NCBI GenBank assembly: GCA_030562195.1
Contig: JAUJPP010000003.1
Span: 22,537,398 to 22,601,397 of the forward strand
DNA from: Nipponacmea schrenckii
Taxonomy: Eukaryota > Mollusca > Gastropoda > Lottiidae
Reading direction: 5' to 3'
DNA: 64,000 nt
Positions 50,765-63,215 of the stretch are shown one piece after another. The position numbers and the translations under genes are program-made. Position 1 is the first letter of the stretch. Every line of letters begins with the position of its first letter. A model generated the notes under the pieces. It was given only the letters and a program-made list of their open reading frames with translations. It was not told the DNA's origin and did no database searches.

Positions 50765-53700
50765 GGACATAGACATGGGGAAATCAAATAAATCTTTTCT
50801 GGAAGAGACAATAGTCATCAAGAACAATTGCTGAAATAATGAATGAAATGCTGGCTAATAACCAGGTTAACATAATGAGTTGGTAGCCCAATCTATTTAA
50901 AGAACTGATGGTAATTGTAAGCTGTTGAAAATGAGGTAACATCCCTAAATCTCCTGTATAATTGATAGAGACCATAAGGTGCTAACTTCTAATCTCAGAA
51001 AGATTATATTTAGAAACATTAGGCCAAACATACTTATATCTTTATCAGGTATTAAGTTAGCTAACTATTTTATAGATAAGCTGAGGAAGGTGAGGACTAC
51101 TTCAAAGGGAAAGAGATTTGTATGAAGAATGACTAACCAGGTGGAGGTGTAGAAGCTTTCATGGTAAATGTCAATTCAATGAAACACTAATTGGAAGAAG
51201 GAAATGGCAGCTCCAAGTGAAATATCAATTCTAAGTCAATGGCAATTCAGGTTAAATGTCTATTCCATTCTATGTATAGAAAAAAAAAACTTCTGAAAGG
51301 AATGCAAAGCTAACAAACTGATCACAGGGTAAGCATTCCTGAAATAATACAATAAAGAGTTCAGTGGCTACTGCTTCTCTTCATGATTCATCCTGATCTA
51401 ATTGTCATACCACTGGAATATGTAGTTCTATACACAGGCTTCCTCGTCTGGTGAGAAAAAATGTATATAATATAGACAAGGTATGACACTCGAAATCAGG
51501 AAATGGGGGGGTTTCTTCTACTAAACATTCACGCTTTTTAATTGCTTTGATATATATATTTATACAAGGTATGTCAAACTGAATATTCAATGCATTTTAC
51601 GAATTTCTGCAGAAAATATAGCTTTTTTGCAAGTTTAATTGAAGAACTACCTCAGATTTCGAATGTCAAACGTCAACCTTTTCAATCTTATATACACAGG
51701 GTTTTTTTTTCATACCATATGAGGATGTCTGTGTTCTTTATGACCTAAACTTTCATAATTTACAAAAGAATAACTTCCTGGCACTGACATCAGTATGAAC
51801 TTTCAGGAAGTTATTGAAACCTGGCTTCAGATTATTATATTCTGAGAAGTGATATCAATAGATAAGTAAATTCAACTGTTAGCTGGTTAAGGCAAATATA
51901 AAGATGACAATGTATCTCTTCAGACAATATCACATCTATGATATGATAAATATACTGTGTACATATTGTACACTTGAAACGTTATGTACAATAAAACCTG
52001 AGGGTAAACCATAAAATTTTGTTCCATTATTAAAACTAATATTAGCTGTATCAAAGTCTCACAAAATACAGTCTTGCACCAGACATAATCCAATAAGTAT
52101 CAGAATCAGATCAAAATTTAATAGTTGCCTACAGGATCATATGGTTTATATAAAGATGTTATTAATTATAATTTCTAGAGTTATGTAGATACTAATCAAG
52201 TTTAATTAATTAAGAATGTTATACCTGATAATAACCTAGTGTTATCAACAACACAGGGATACGTAATAATCTTTCACAGGAACAGGTACAGTGTTATCCT
52301 ATATAATAACATTCAGGTCAATTATACCATCTGCTTAATCCCATAACCCAGCAATTTGGAAATACAATGAATGTTTATGTCCTACTCCCTACACCTCATT
52401 AAACTAATGAAGCACTGAGGAACATTTATTGTCATGGGTTCTGTATAATCAACATCCACAGAAGAACTTAGTTTTTTGAGCCTTCTGACCGGCATCAACA
52501 TTTTGGAGCTCATCTAAACCTGAAAACAGCCTAAAGTTGGGTCTTGTGATACATGTGGGTATTGAACTTACATGCCAGTTAAATTTTTCAAAGCTTAATA
52601 AAGATTCTGTTGCCATTTTCTCCATAGTCCTTCAGATGGTTGTGTCTTGCAAGCCTGACTTCTTACTATAAAAATATTCCTACATTTTTTGTTCTGAATG
52701 GAATTATCTTGAAATAAAATCATAATCAGAGAATGTTATTATAAACACTTATCCATAGAATTAAAACTCAAATGGTGGAATACTACATTTTTTTCATCAT
52801 AAAGATTTTTCTATTATGTCTGACACAGGTCATTGTAAAACCCAACATATTTTCATGTGATTTTTGCATTTGTCAATGTCTGAGACTAAATAATGAAAAT
52901 AGAGGACACTAATAGCTATCTGTAGCTAAATGATATAAAAAAAACTATCGATTTTATTTATTCATTCACATACAAGACATAAATTTGGGTTAAATTCTTG
53001 ATGTTCAGACCAACCGAAAAAATTTTGAGCCACAATCTAACCTTGGAATTTTTCATTGTACACTTTTCTACCTTGTGATATGTTGAAAAGTAGATTTACT
53101 TTCTCTTGCAACTATATCATCTTCCTACATAAAACTCCTGACGTAGTCTTTCTGTGTCACGATATATAAAATAGGTCTACCTACATACTTGATGTCATCA
53201 TTTCAAATCCAAAACAAATCTATTTTATTTATCAAACCCACACTTTCATACAAATTCTAAATGTATAAATATACTATAGAATGTATTTCTGTCCTTTCTC
53301 ATCCTTCAATATCATAACATTACCATCTATGTTATATTAATGATAAATTCCTCTAGGGTCTTAATAGAAAAACAGTATCATTTCAAAATACAAACTTAAA
53401 TAAACAAATCTGAATACAGATGGATATATGATCAATTTTTAACAATTTTTGTACTCATTCCTTATTTTATCAATAGAAATCTTCAAATTGATTTTAAGTT
53501 AGGAGTTTAGAGAGATTCAGGATCACAGAATTGTTCATGGCAACAATCAATTCAATTTGTTATCATAACAGATGAAGAATCAAAGTAATACATCCCTATG
53601 TATGCAAATAGGTCTAAGCACTAGAGTCCACTTTACTTGTTCCAACCCATACTCAAAACTTGTCAACAGCTTTCAGATAGTATCGACAACTTATCTGGAG

Positions 53701-56700
53701 TTTTTTCATTTGAAATTCATTCAAACTGTCATTTGGGCCCACACTGACAGTTATACTTTATGAAATTATTAATCCTTCAATTTCTGTTGAAAACCTCAAG
53801 TGTTGGCAAACCACAGACACATAAAGATAGTTAAAACAATAAAGAATTCAACAAATCAACAATTTCTCAAATTCAAACTCAGTCTAAGCAGGGTGGAATT
53901 TAGTCTTTTATGTTCCGTGACCAAACTGGTCAGTCCAAGATGAGTGTGGGTCCCACTGAGTGACAACTATACAGTGACAAACTGAAGGTTTTACACATGT
54001 TTTTAGATATAGATAAATTATCTTCATATGATAATCTAATTTTATCTAATTTGTAGTCTATATCAGTTAAAAGTTATTTTCTAAACATGTCAAAATACAT
54101 TATCCAGCATTAGACAAATGAGACAATAGGCTTACAGAATAAACTAATGTATCCTTGACAATATTATCTATTGTGAGGGGGTGGAATTCATATGTGGATC
54201 AGTTTATGTAGGTCAACAACTATATCTCTTTCAGCATTGAAAATTTTTTTAAGCGTTTTTTATAAGCGTTGTTTATTTGAACGTAAGCACAAGTGATGTC
54301 AAACTAAGTTCAATGAAATATGCAAATTTGTTCTGCTCAATAACTAAATGGAAAATATGTCTTGGAGCAACACCTACACTTTGTCTCAGATATCAGAAAA
54401 TGTGCTAAATTATCTTGCATAATAATTCTTTAATGTTATTTCAGACTCAAATAGAATTTCCATCAGGTTAGATCATATTGGTTAGACATGACCATTATAT
54501 TTGATACACTTGATACTTTAAGCCACTAAACAACTTTTATTACAATAAGTCAATGTAGTGCTACTTCATCTGAAATGAATAGTTTGGAATAGTCAAGGAC
54601 TGCATCTTTATTCCCAGCTAATACTGTCTACTTTATGTAATATTTCTTTTTCTTATGTCATTTCAAATGATTTTTTTAATAATTTTACGACTAAAATAAC
54701 TCCTATTTACAATGGCAATTCACGTCATATTTCAAATATTTAACCTTTAATTTCATTGGTTGAATTACGAGTATCAGTTCTCTCATTGGTCAGATAAAAA
54801 AAGTCCCATCTGCATGTGTCAGTTTAAGAAGAATTTTTTTAAAATAGTTCAAGTCATTCTATAATGTTTTATTGAATTGAGGAAAATAATCTAAATTTAT
54901 CTGTGCCTCAAAAACCTCAAAATCAATCTTTAAAACTAATTATAAAATTTTTCGACTCCTACCCAAGATGTTAAGATAGCAAGATGAATCTTAAATGACA
55001 TTATTACGAATAAAATATTACTACAGATCCATTACCATGGCAACCTTTCAATTATAATGGATTAAATCTGCCATATTTGCAGAAATGAGAAAAATAATGC
55101 CAATTATCAAAAAAGCAGAGTAACAAAGAGAAAAAATGATGTATCATTTCCGTGTTGAGATTTTTACATTTTTTTTAATGTCAGTTTTTATTTGATTTGT
55201 CCTGTTTTAGTTTATACTACTATTATGCAGTTTTTCTACTATAAAAATCAATATATATAATCAGTACGTTTATAAGAAAAATAGATATGAAATAAAATAT
55301 AGAAAATATACAACAAAAGTGTATTTTAAGAATTTAAAAGATTTGATTAAAATAAATAGAAATTGTAATGCTTTATTGTCTTGATGTCAGTGAATATTTT
55401 GAGACTTAGTTTGGTATTAACCTTACCTTAATGTTTGACTAGAAAGTCATTTTTATATCTTCAACTTTGTATCTCCACTTGACTGCTGCTGAGAGATCTG
55501 TCAAATATCAAGTAAATACGATTGCACACTGCTTAACCTTGCTTATAGCATAAACTCATTATGGGGGAACAGTAAAACAGTGGAGCTTCAATCTTTTGTC
55601 CATAAGTTACTGAACATATAACATATTTAAATAAACATCTAAGTGAACATATTACATATTCAAATAAACATAAATAGCTAAGTGACCTCTCCGAAATGGA
55701 TGTCCAGTTGAGAAACGTAAATAACAAATTAGCTACATAGACCCTGCTAATCCAGTTCCATATTCTCTAAGCTTTTGTGCGTTTGCAACACTCCTTTTAT
55801 TTGCCTTAATAAGTGTCAGAACAGTAAGATATGGCACGTCCTCGGATGTTTGAGGACTTTACCCTGCCAGTAACACTCATGGAACTTTTGTGTCATTTGC
55901 ATTGTAAGTTTTCGCTAGCTTTTTTTGACATAATCATTAAAATGTCATCACACTAGGTGTTTAATGTTGATGTATATGACCGTCAGTCATGCATTATGTA
56001 CATGTAAATGTACAACAATAGGACTAATGGAGCATAGGCTTTTTGTTCATAATAAGCTTATCATACCAGAACTTACAACATTCAAGATGGGTTTCAATGG
56101 TAGTTATGACTTCTGGTAAATAAAAAAGTAATTGTTGGAATTGGTAATGAAGATTGGCCTTAGACTGAAGAGACAAGAAATAGTTCAGAAATAGTTTGCT
56201 CCGTGTCAGCTTCTATCCCTATTACTGAAAACTTCAATATTGTTGGACCAAGCATTTTGATTAAATATCATTTCAATATAAATTTTCATGATGAGTGTGA
56301 AAAATATAAACAGACTTAGCTAATTTTTTAAACAAAAGCTTTAAGAGCATGTCTAGCCTTAAATCAGACAAGAAATTTGGCAAAAAAATCCACTTTAGAT
56401 GTATCAAACTCATTGGATATGACATTTTATTGTAATATTAAACCAGAGATAGATGTCAACCTACTTTTGTATTCACCTATTACGCAATATATAATTGGCT
56501 ACATTTATTTAACGCTTTTCACAAATAAAAATCAAAACAATTTATTTTATAATGAGAAAAATACTGTTGTGACAACACCTAGGTTAATTATAAAAGGACG
56601 AAAAACAAAAATAAACATCTAAGTCATCAAAAACTATAGTATTAAGCAAAAGAAAATAACTCTCAACATAAAACATACAGTTTTTATTTATGAAAGAAAT

Positions 56701-56812
56701 AAATATTGTTAGGTGTGGTGAATGCAGACTTTAGTCACATACAGTTTTCAATATCACAATAAATATAGAAATCAGGACTGTAATGGTTGTTTTCCTATGA
56801 AGCAATAAACCT

Positions 56813-56967
56813 GGAGCCTGTTTCACGAAAAATTAACTTAGGGTGATTTTAGTATTCCATGGTCAGATTGGTCAATCACTGAAATAGAGTTTTTATTAAT
56901 CAATCAGGTTACTGTATTTCTTAAAATCTTGATTATATCTTTGTTAAAATTTTGTGAAACAGGTCCC
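56813..56967. mobile_element. MITE of about 155 bp
   Basis: The left arm GGAGCCTGTTTCACGAAAA pairs with the right arm TTTTGTGAAACAGGTCCC (one gap, one mismatch). Such TTTCACGAAA / GTGAAACAGG ends are common in invertebrate MITEs. The interior has a TCAGATTGGTCAATCACTGA near-palindrome at about 56862-56881. No frame is present. Confidence 0.7.
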
Positions 56968-57180
56968 AGTTGCTCTTGAGGACAGTTAATCTACCTGCAA
57001 CACTTTCAGTACATTCCAAACAATAAGCACAGACATGAAATAAATTATGCATTTAGCAGATGTCATCTTATAATTTTTCCAACAAAGTTTATTTTTTGTC
57101 TAATTCTGCATGAGGCATTTGCCTTGATGGAATTGCAGTCCTATTATAGAAAGAATGATTGCTGTCTTTGATTTGTTTAG

Positions 57181-57440
57181 TGTATGTTTTAGCAATGACC
57201 TTGGGTTCTTTACGTCATGACGTCATTTGCTTGGATACGTTGAAAATGTCGGCTGTGAGTTCTAATCTCGACAAGAGTGTGAAAGTCTGATGACCTTGCA
57301 TAGGTTATCTTCACTCACAATTCCATTCAACCGAGCTGTAAATGAGTATGGATAATCTGGGAAAGATCAATGCCAAGAGGTTTTGGCCAAGGACCAGCTG
57401 GTAGAAAGGATTCCTGTCACGTCAGACTTGTGAACCTAAG
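57181..57440. promoter_or_regulatory. CpG-richer patch with CRE palindrome, candidate regulatory region
   Basis: ACGTCATGACGT at 57212-57223 is a perfect 12 bp palindrome that contains TGACGTCA (57218-57225), the full cAMP-response/bZIP site. The following 250 bp have more CpG and balanced composition than the surroundings (GTCGGC, CTCGAC, ACCGAGC, CACGTCAG). A short ATGTCGGCT before GTGAGT (plus strand, about 57247) could be a first exon, but nothing downstream supports it. A distal promoter or enhancer of the kinase is equally possible. Confidence 0.25.
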
Positions 57441-58522
57441 TTGTTATCCTTGTAAAACATAGTTGTTTCTTTTTATCTTTCTTTCAACTAAAGCCAGTCC
57501 AACTTGCATCAGGCAGAATCTCAAAACATTTCAAAAACATCTTTCTTACAAGGCAAAGTTTTCTATTAGTCCAATTTTATACCTTATGTTTGAATTCACT
57601 TGAAACTAATCTGAAACAGTTGCTTTACCATTGAGTTGTGGGTCTAGTCTAGTCGTTGATGGAAACACTCAAACACCCCCACTTTCATGCAATCCCCCAC
57701 ACAGACATTTATACTTCTAGAGCTAAGAAGGTCAAATGATATAATCTATGATTGCTCTTGAATCAAAATGGCTGTCTCATCAATTCATAAAGGTCATACA
57801 GATAAAAAAAAAAAAAGGTTATATCTGAGCTGATTTTGAAATCTTAGTGCCAAATGTCAAAGATGTAGGAAGAAGCAAAAGGCTAAAAAATAAAATGAAT
57901 GGAGTTTATACTCAATACTTAATGACAGAAGCTCCATGTTGTGGTGATATATGAATAAGACTTGAAATAAAATTACTCATATTTTACATGATAACAAAGT
58001 GTGTAACATAAAATTATTTGGCTTAATTTTCCTTCTTGTTTTTCTTTAAAGCTAAATACATAAACTATCGGCCACAAGGTTATTTTTTTTAAAAAAAGAG
58101 ATAGCTTGGTTCTGCAAAACAGCTGAGTTGGCAATATTGTCTGATGCTCTTACCATTCTGTCTACAGACAATATCTGTTGAAAAGAGCCAATATTTATAG
58201 TTGTTTCTAACCAGATGTGACAATGAAGACAGGTATAAACTTGACAGTATACAGTCATTGTTTGATTAATAATGAATAAATGTCAATGGAATCTTCATCA
58301 GGTCTCTTATTAATGCAATAATCCTTTAATCATAATACAAATAGCTTCCTTATCCCTGCTATCAATTTTTATCTATTATCTATAAATGCAAATAACAATA
58401 AAATATGCGGGTAGTAAACAGCATTTATTGATATTTAAATACAAACAGGACAGGTGCAGAAAAGGACATAACAAATGTAAATTCCTTATCCTTATTTCTA
58501 GCACAGCATGGCAGGATAGCAC

Positions 58523-59353
58523 TTAAAGCTGAACTCCTGTTATAAAAATAAATTAAATAATTAATAAAAAAAAATCTTATCCGCCATGCTTGTATCAAAC
58601 TTAAAACAAGTATGGCGTCTGACTTTCCCATCAAAATCGCTTCACTCTGACTCGGTATCGACAACTGTGAACTTCGCTGTCGTGACATTATTTATACATT
58701 GAACATGGCAAAAACTACTAATAATGGTTGCCTCCCTTTATGATATAGTGCAAATGTCAACAATGATAATGTGTTTTAAGAGAGCGAAATACAAGTTTTG
58801 GGACAAATTATTCCATATAGTGGAGTAACTTAACATATATCAAGTAGGTAGTGCTTTATACAATAACAGATTTATCAGTTATTTTGAATGTGCTTAGATT
58901 TTTGTTGTAATTTTAGTGTTATATTATCGTCTTTAGATATGATGAAAATATCTCCATGTTGAATCTGGATATTTGCGTAGATTTGGTTTTTCTGTATAGA
59001 ATTTCTATTATTTTTGCTATTTATTTTTACATTCATTTCTGCTTCATTTATGATTATTTTAGGGGTAAAATATAATAGATACCTGTTGAGACATAATTCT
59101 GGTTGATTTTTTCGTCTGTTATAGAAATGTCCAAGTCGATCCGCTGTAAATACTAGTAGTTTCTGCCACGTACAATGTATAAATAATGTCACGACAGCAA
59201 AGTTCACAGTTGTTGATACCGAGTCAGAGTGAAGCGAAGCGTGACCAGATTTTAGGTTTTGATGGGAGTGGCAGACGCCAAACTTGTTTTAGGTTTGAAA
59301 CATTTTTTTTATTAATTATTTAATTTATTTTTATAACAGGAGTTCAGCTTTAA
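58523..59353. mobile_element. Foldback element, 831 bp, ~200 bp inverted arms
   Basis: The left arm 58523-58725 begins TTAAAGCTGAACTCCTGTTA and the right arm 59150-59353 ends TAACAGGAGTTCAGCTTTAA; the outer 20 bases are perfectly inverted. Further in, the arms match through GACTCGGTATCGACAACTGT and GTCGTGACATTATTTATACA, with indels near the AAAAGT/GTATGGCG part. TTAA borders both ends. The 425 bp centre is AT-rich. Frames at 58425-58688 and 58875-59207 start or run within the arms and are unlikely to be genes. Confidence 0.8.
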
Positions 59354-59509
59354 ATCAGACCATATGAACTAAGTACAAAACATTGAAATTTGAACACCAT
59401 ATTAAGGGCCCAATAAAGGGAGACAAGATGTAATTCTGATTCTCAATTAACAATCTAAAATTGATAACTAACAACAAATATGAGGCGAAAAGATAATTTA
59501 AGTCTGGAT

Positions 59510-59720
59510 AAACCATGAGTAAGTTATGATTCGGATGATATATTTAGCTGTCTATCGAATCAGGAACATTCGCGCCAGGAGTAATTGGGTTCGGAAATGT
59601 TGGAGATAATTAACACGGCAGTGGGGAGGATTGATAACTCATGCATGCTGGGTAATTATTTGTTAATTGACGTCTAGTATTTAATATCAGTTAATCATTT
59701 TGATTGGGTATTAAATCCTG
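59510..59720. promoter_or_regulatory. Cluster of homeodomain-like TAAT motifs, candidate regulatory DNA
   Basis: A 210 bp stretch contains AGTAATTGGG, GATAATTAACAC, GGTAATTATTTGTTAATTG, CATGCATG, GTTAATCATTTTGATTGG and TATTAAATCC, with more CpG than average on its left half (CATTCGCGCCAGG). In an AT-rich genome such clusters arise by chance. It is noted because photoreceptor-type genes often use homeodomain sites. No other evidence. Confidence 0.15.
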
Positions 59721-59958
59721 GACACTACAGGAAATATAGCCTATAAACTGGTCAGAAGTATCTCACAATCATAGCAACTGATGGTCTAGTAATTCATAAG
59801 TTTGTCCAAAATAACATTATAATGAAGGACATTTTTTGACGGACATTTTTATTTGATTCAGTCCTCAAGTTTACTGCAAAAACTGAAATAGTTTTAGAAA
59901 TAGCAGGATCCTTTAAGTACATCCTGATCAATCATCTCAGTGAAATATCTCATCTTAA

Positions 59959-60941
59959 GGGGGTTGACAACCTTATCGTTCGAGGTGTATTTCAATCAAG
60001 AAACGTATTAAGCTTATATCCATTCTATTTGGCATTAAAAGAAACTCATCTAGTAAAAATTTTAGCTCAATCGCTTCAGTAGTTCGTCTGATATCCGTCC
60101 GTGAAGATAATCTATTTATAGAACAAAACGGGGTATTCCTCTATGTAGACGTACAAATTACGTTGTCAGTTGACATTTGTGATTACAACGTCATCGGCTA
60201 AATAAACATTCTCTACGTTTGCCGGTCAGTTATTGTTAATATCGGCACGCGAAGTAAGAGTTTGTGTATCGGGGGAATCCAGAAGTCACGTGATGTCCCA
60301 TAAATCATTACGTAAACAAAGAAAATTTTATGATTGGTGGGTGGAAGGATTTTGACATGTGCTAATCCATTGTTTTAGCACTCCAATTATGTGGATATCG
60401 GTGCATATCGTACCTAAAAGGTGCTTCAAAGATTATCTACAGCATAAAAGACAATCTTTTAACAACATGATCGTTTTCCATTTTTCCAAAAGCATGTCTC
60501 GCTTACAATTTATCCGATTTTTACAAACTTTGGCTTCAGCTAAAGCTTACGATGTCCTCTATAACTTTACGTTGGCTTTTTTTATAAAATGAATAGTTTT
60601 TTAAAAATTCAATTTTTCATAAATGCACTCGCAAAATTTTGATTTCTATCAATATCTTCAAAACAAAACAAAATTTTGTAGAGATACATGTAGACTTGCG
60701 TTGTGCAAAATTTCAACCTTCTATATTAAATAGTATAGTAGATATGCTAATTTTAAGGGAATAATTGACGTTTTTTTTACCCTATTTCTTAAAGTTGAAA
60801 TGTCATAAAGAAATAAATTCTATTTTTTTGGATAGCTGAAAGTCCCCTCTTTCAATTGATATTTAAGTATTTCAGATAGGTGGATAAGAAGTGGTTGAAA
60901 TCGTCTATTTTTTGTACATAGGTTTAGGGTTGTCAACCCCC
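59959..60941 (-). mobile_element. TTAA-flanked DNA element, copy B, 983 bp, inverted relative to copy A
   Basis: It begins GGGGGTTGACAACCTTATCG, the reverse complement of the right end of copy A, and ends GGTTTAGGGTTGTCAACCCC plus C. TTAA flanks at 59955-59958 and 60942-60945. It matches copy A along its length (for example TATCCGTCCGTGAAGATAAT, TTATTGTTAATATCGGC, GAAAGTCCCCTCTTTC) but is 82 bp shorter. A 77-codon frame at 60359-60592 has no counterpart that I can support and is treated as incidental. Confidence 0.8.
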
Positions 60942-61150
60942 TTAATGCCTTTTTGAGGTCAGCACCCTGACCTGCACTTGAAAACTTCAATGAAATAATT
61001 TGACCATTGCCAGGATCAAATGTCCCTGAGCAGGCTGAATAGTTAGTGCAGTAAGTTGATTCCCTTGGAGGCAAAGAAAATGAATGATGACAAACTATCG
61101 TTGATAATGTCTTAGTCTCAGGCGTTAAATCAGCTCATACATACCATAAA

Positions 61151-61453
61151 ATGGCACCGACTCTAGGAAATAAAGGAGATATAAAAATTACATACAATCA
61201 ATATAAAAACAGGTTTATTTTAAACTATGTCCATCACACTTTTGAAAATTCGATACTTGTTTTTCTATTTTTCTGGTCATTCACACTACACCAACGTGCT
61301 AATGATAAAATTGTTGTTTTTCATCATGTAGTGTGTAATGATAGCAATTTTGTATTAAAATTTAATGACTGGGCACAACCAATGCAATTGTTAGAGAAAT
61401 TTATTCAACAATCAAATCCATATAATTATGTACCACTAGAAACGGACAATTAG
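61151..61453 (+). CDS. Unassigned 100-codon ORF
   Basis: Open from ATG at 61151 to TAG at 61453. The product starts MAPTLGNKGDIKITYNQ, has a hydrophobic stretch at about residues 34-47 (SILVFLFFWSFTLH) that could be a short membrane segment or buried strand, a histidine pair near VVFHHVVCND, and ends NYVPLETDN. I do not recognise a family. It lies 206 bp right of copy B and shows no repeat structure, which makes it less obviously spurious than other frames nearby. An acceptor-like TTAAATCAG occurs at about 61124-61132. It could be a terminal exon or chance. Confidence 0.25.
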   Translation: MAPTLGNKGDIKITYNQYKNRFILNYVHHTFENSILVFLFFWSFTLHQRANDKIVVFHHVVCNDSNFVLKFNDWAQPMQLLEKFIQQSNPYNYVPLETDN

Positions 61454-62574
61454 TGATAATTAACAGTCAATAACATATTACATTTTAATTTGTAAATAAC
61501 TGTAATAAGAGTGATCAAAACAAAAAATATCAAGACTGTTACGTATACCATCATATAGATTATCATATATCAGTTGTTATATATAGATAACTGGAGATAA
61601 TTAGATGATTTTTATCAATCTGAATGGATGTCTTTAAAAAATAGTTCTTAATGATATATTTATAACAATATAGACTTTATAGATTATTTTAGTTCTATCG
61701 GTAAACAAACGTAACATTTTGCCAATTAATAAGCTAATGAAGAAACTTGGCAAAATATTGGGTATTTAATGAACTTGTATTGTGCAGAAAATAATTCCAT
61801 AACAACTTTAATAAAAAGTTTTGATTTCTGTACCATAAACAAGTTTTTTTTTATCAATTGAATGATAAAAAAAAATCAAAAAAACATGCAACATAATCAG
61901 TTAAAATAAATGTAATAATAATAATGGTAAAAATATTGATATTTATTTAAATACAATGTTGTTATTGATATTCTTACAAATAATTATCCCACTAGTAATA
62001 TATGTTATTATATATGACATAATAGGCCCCCCCCCCCCCTTAATACATACTGGCAAAAAACCATGAACTTGTATTTTCTCTGACACTTGATTTATTTAGT
62101 TCATAAATGTTTCCATGATGTTTTACCACTTTCTCAAGATTTATTCCTTCTATTGACAATTATAATTCAAACCCTCCACTTCTGAAGAGTAAATCCACCC
62201 CCTCCCACAAGACAAACCACTCCTAACCATGAACTATAATCCACCCCCTTCCTCAACCTAAACACTCTTCTTACCCAAAATAACAATTCATACCATTCTA
62301 AAATAATCCACCAAAAGCAGCTAAATATTATCTAAGGATTCAAAATTGAGTTTGTGATATGAATCAGAAGATTGCATCATTGAGGTAATACAAGAATTAC
62401 ACCATGATTCCCACAATGTGTTTAGAGTATGCCAAAATATAGGAGAATTAAAAATAGTTGTTCCTACTGACCTCTACTATTTATAATAGCGCTCTGGTTT
62501 ATCTAGATACAGAGCCAGTGTGGATAAAGAGAGATAAGTTAACTAAGTAGCCTCCTGTCAGGGAGCATATTTGG

Positions 62575-62678
62575 GAAAAAGATCAGACAATAAACCCAAG
62601 CCCTGTGTGCTAGGCTGTGATTCTTTAAAGTTGGCTAAGACGTCTTGGCAAATTTCGATCATTGCACACTTCAATAGT
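62575..62678 (+). mobile_element. Diverged SINE fragment
   Basis: AGACAATAAACCCAAGCCCT, GTGTGCTAGGCTGTG and ATCATTGCACACTTCAA match the centre and tail of the SINE at 1219 in order. The head and the CATTT tail are missing. Confidence 0.7.
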
Positions 62679-62837
62679 CCACTAGATAAAGACCAATTAA
62701 CAGAACATAAATTAACTTTCTTCTGTTTAATTTGCCCCCTGAAATGAAGTTTATACTGTCCTGATATACGATTTATAGGGCTAATGAAATGAAGTTATAT
62801 ATCCTCTTTTCCTGCTTCCTATCAGGTTAATGAAATT

Positions 62838-63215
62838 GAGTTTTGCTTTCTACTAGCATCACACTAAGCTATACATTGCAATAGACGTTTTGCTAGCTAC
62901 TAGCATCACACTAAGCTATACATTGCAATTGACGTTTTGCTAGCTACTAGCATCACACTAAGCTATACATTGCAATGGAGTTTTGCTAGCTACTAGCATC
63001 ACACTAAGCTATACATTGCAATGGACGTTTTGCTAGTTACTAGCATCACACTAAGCTATACATTGCAGTGGAGTTTTGCTAGCTACTAGCATCACACTAA
63101 GCAATACATTGCAATGGACTTTTGCTAGCATCACACTAAGCTATACATTGCAATGGACGTTTGCTAGCTACTAGCACCACACTAAGCTATACATTGCAAT
63201 GGAGTTTATGGAGCT
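62838..63215 (+). repeat. ~47 bp minisatellite, about eight copies
   Basis: The unit comprises TTTTGCTAGCTACTAGCATC, ACACTAAGCTATACATTGCA and ATGGACG. Copies begin near 62840, 62887, 62935, 62981, 63029, 63073, 63119 and 63160; the seventh lacks the CTACTAG part. Units differ mainly at GGACG/GGAG, so unit length varies by one or two bases. The GCTAGCTACTAGC part is nearly self-complementary. Confidence 0.9.

Noticed and set aside
55400..55460. Possible minus-strand donor CTTACC near 55424
   Set aside because: No acceptor, open frame or family residues accompany it.
58425..59207. Minus-strand frames starting MSRQRSSQLS and MNFAVVTLF
   Set aside because: They lie in the foldback arms and centre; the two starts read through mirrored arm sequence.
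60359..60592. 77-codon frame inside copy B
   Set aside because: It lies inside a non-autonomous element and I could not support an equivalent long frame in copy A.
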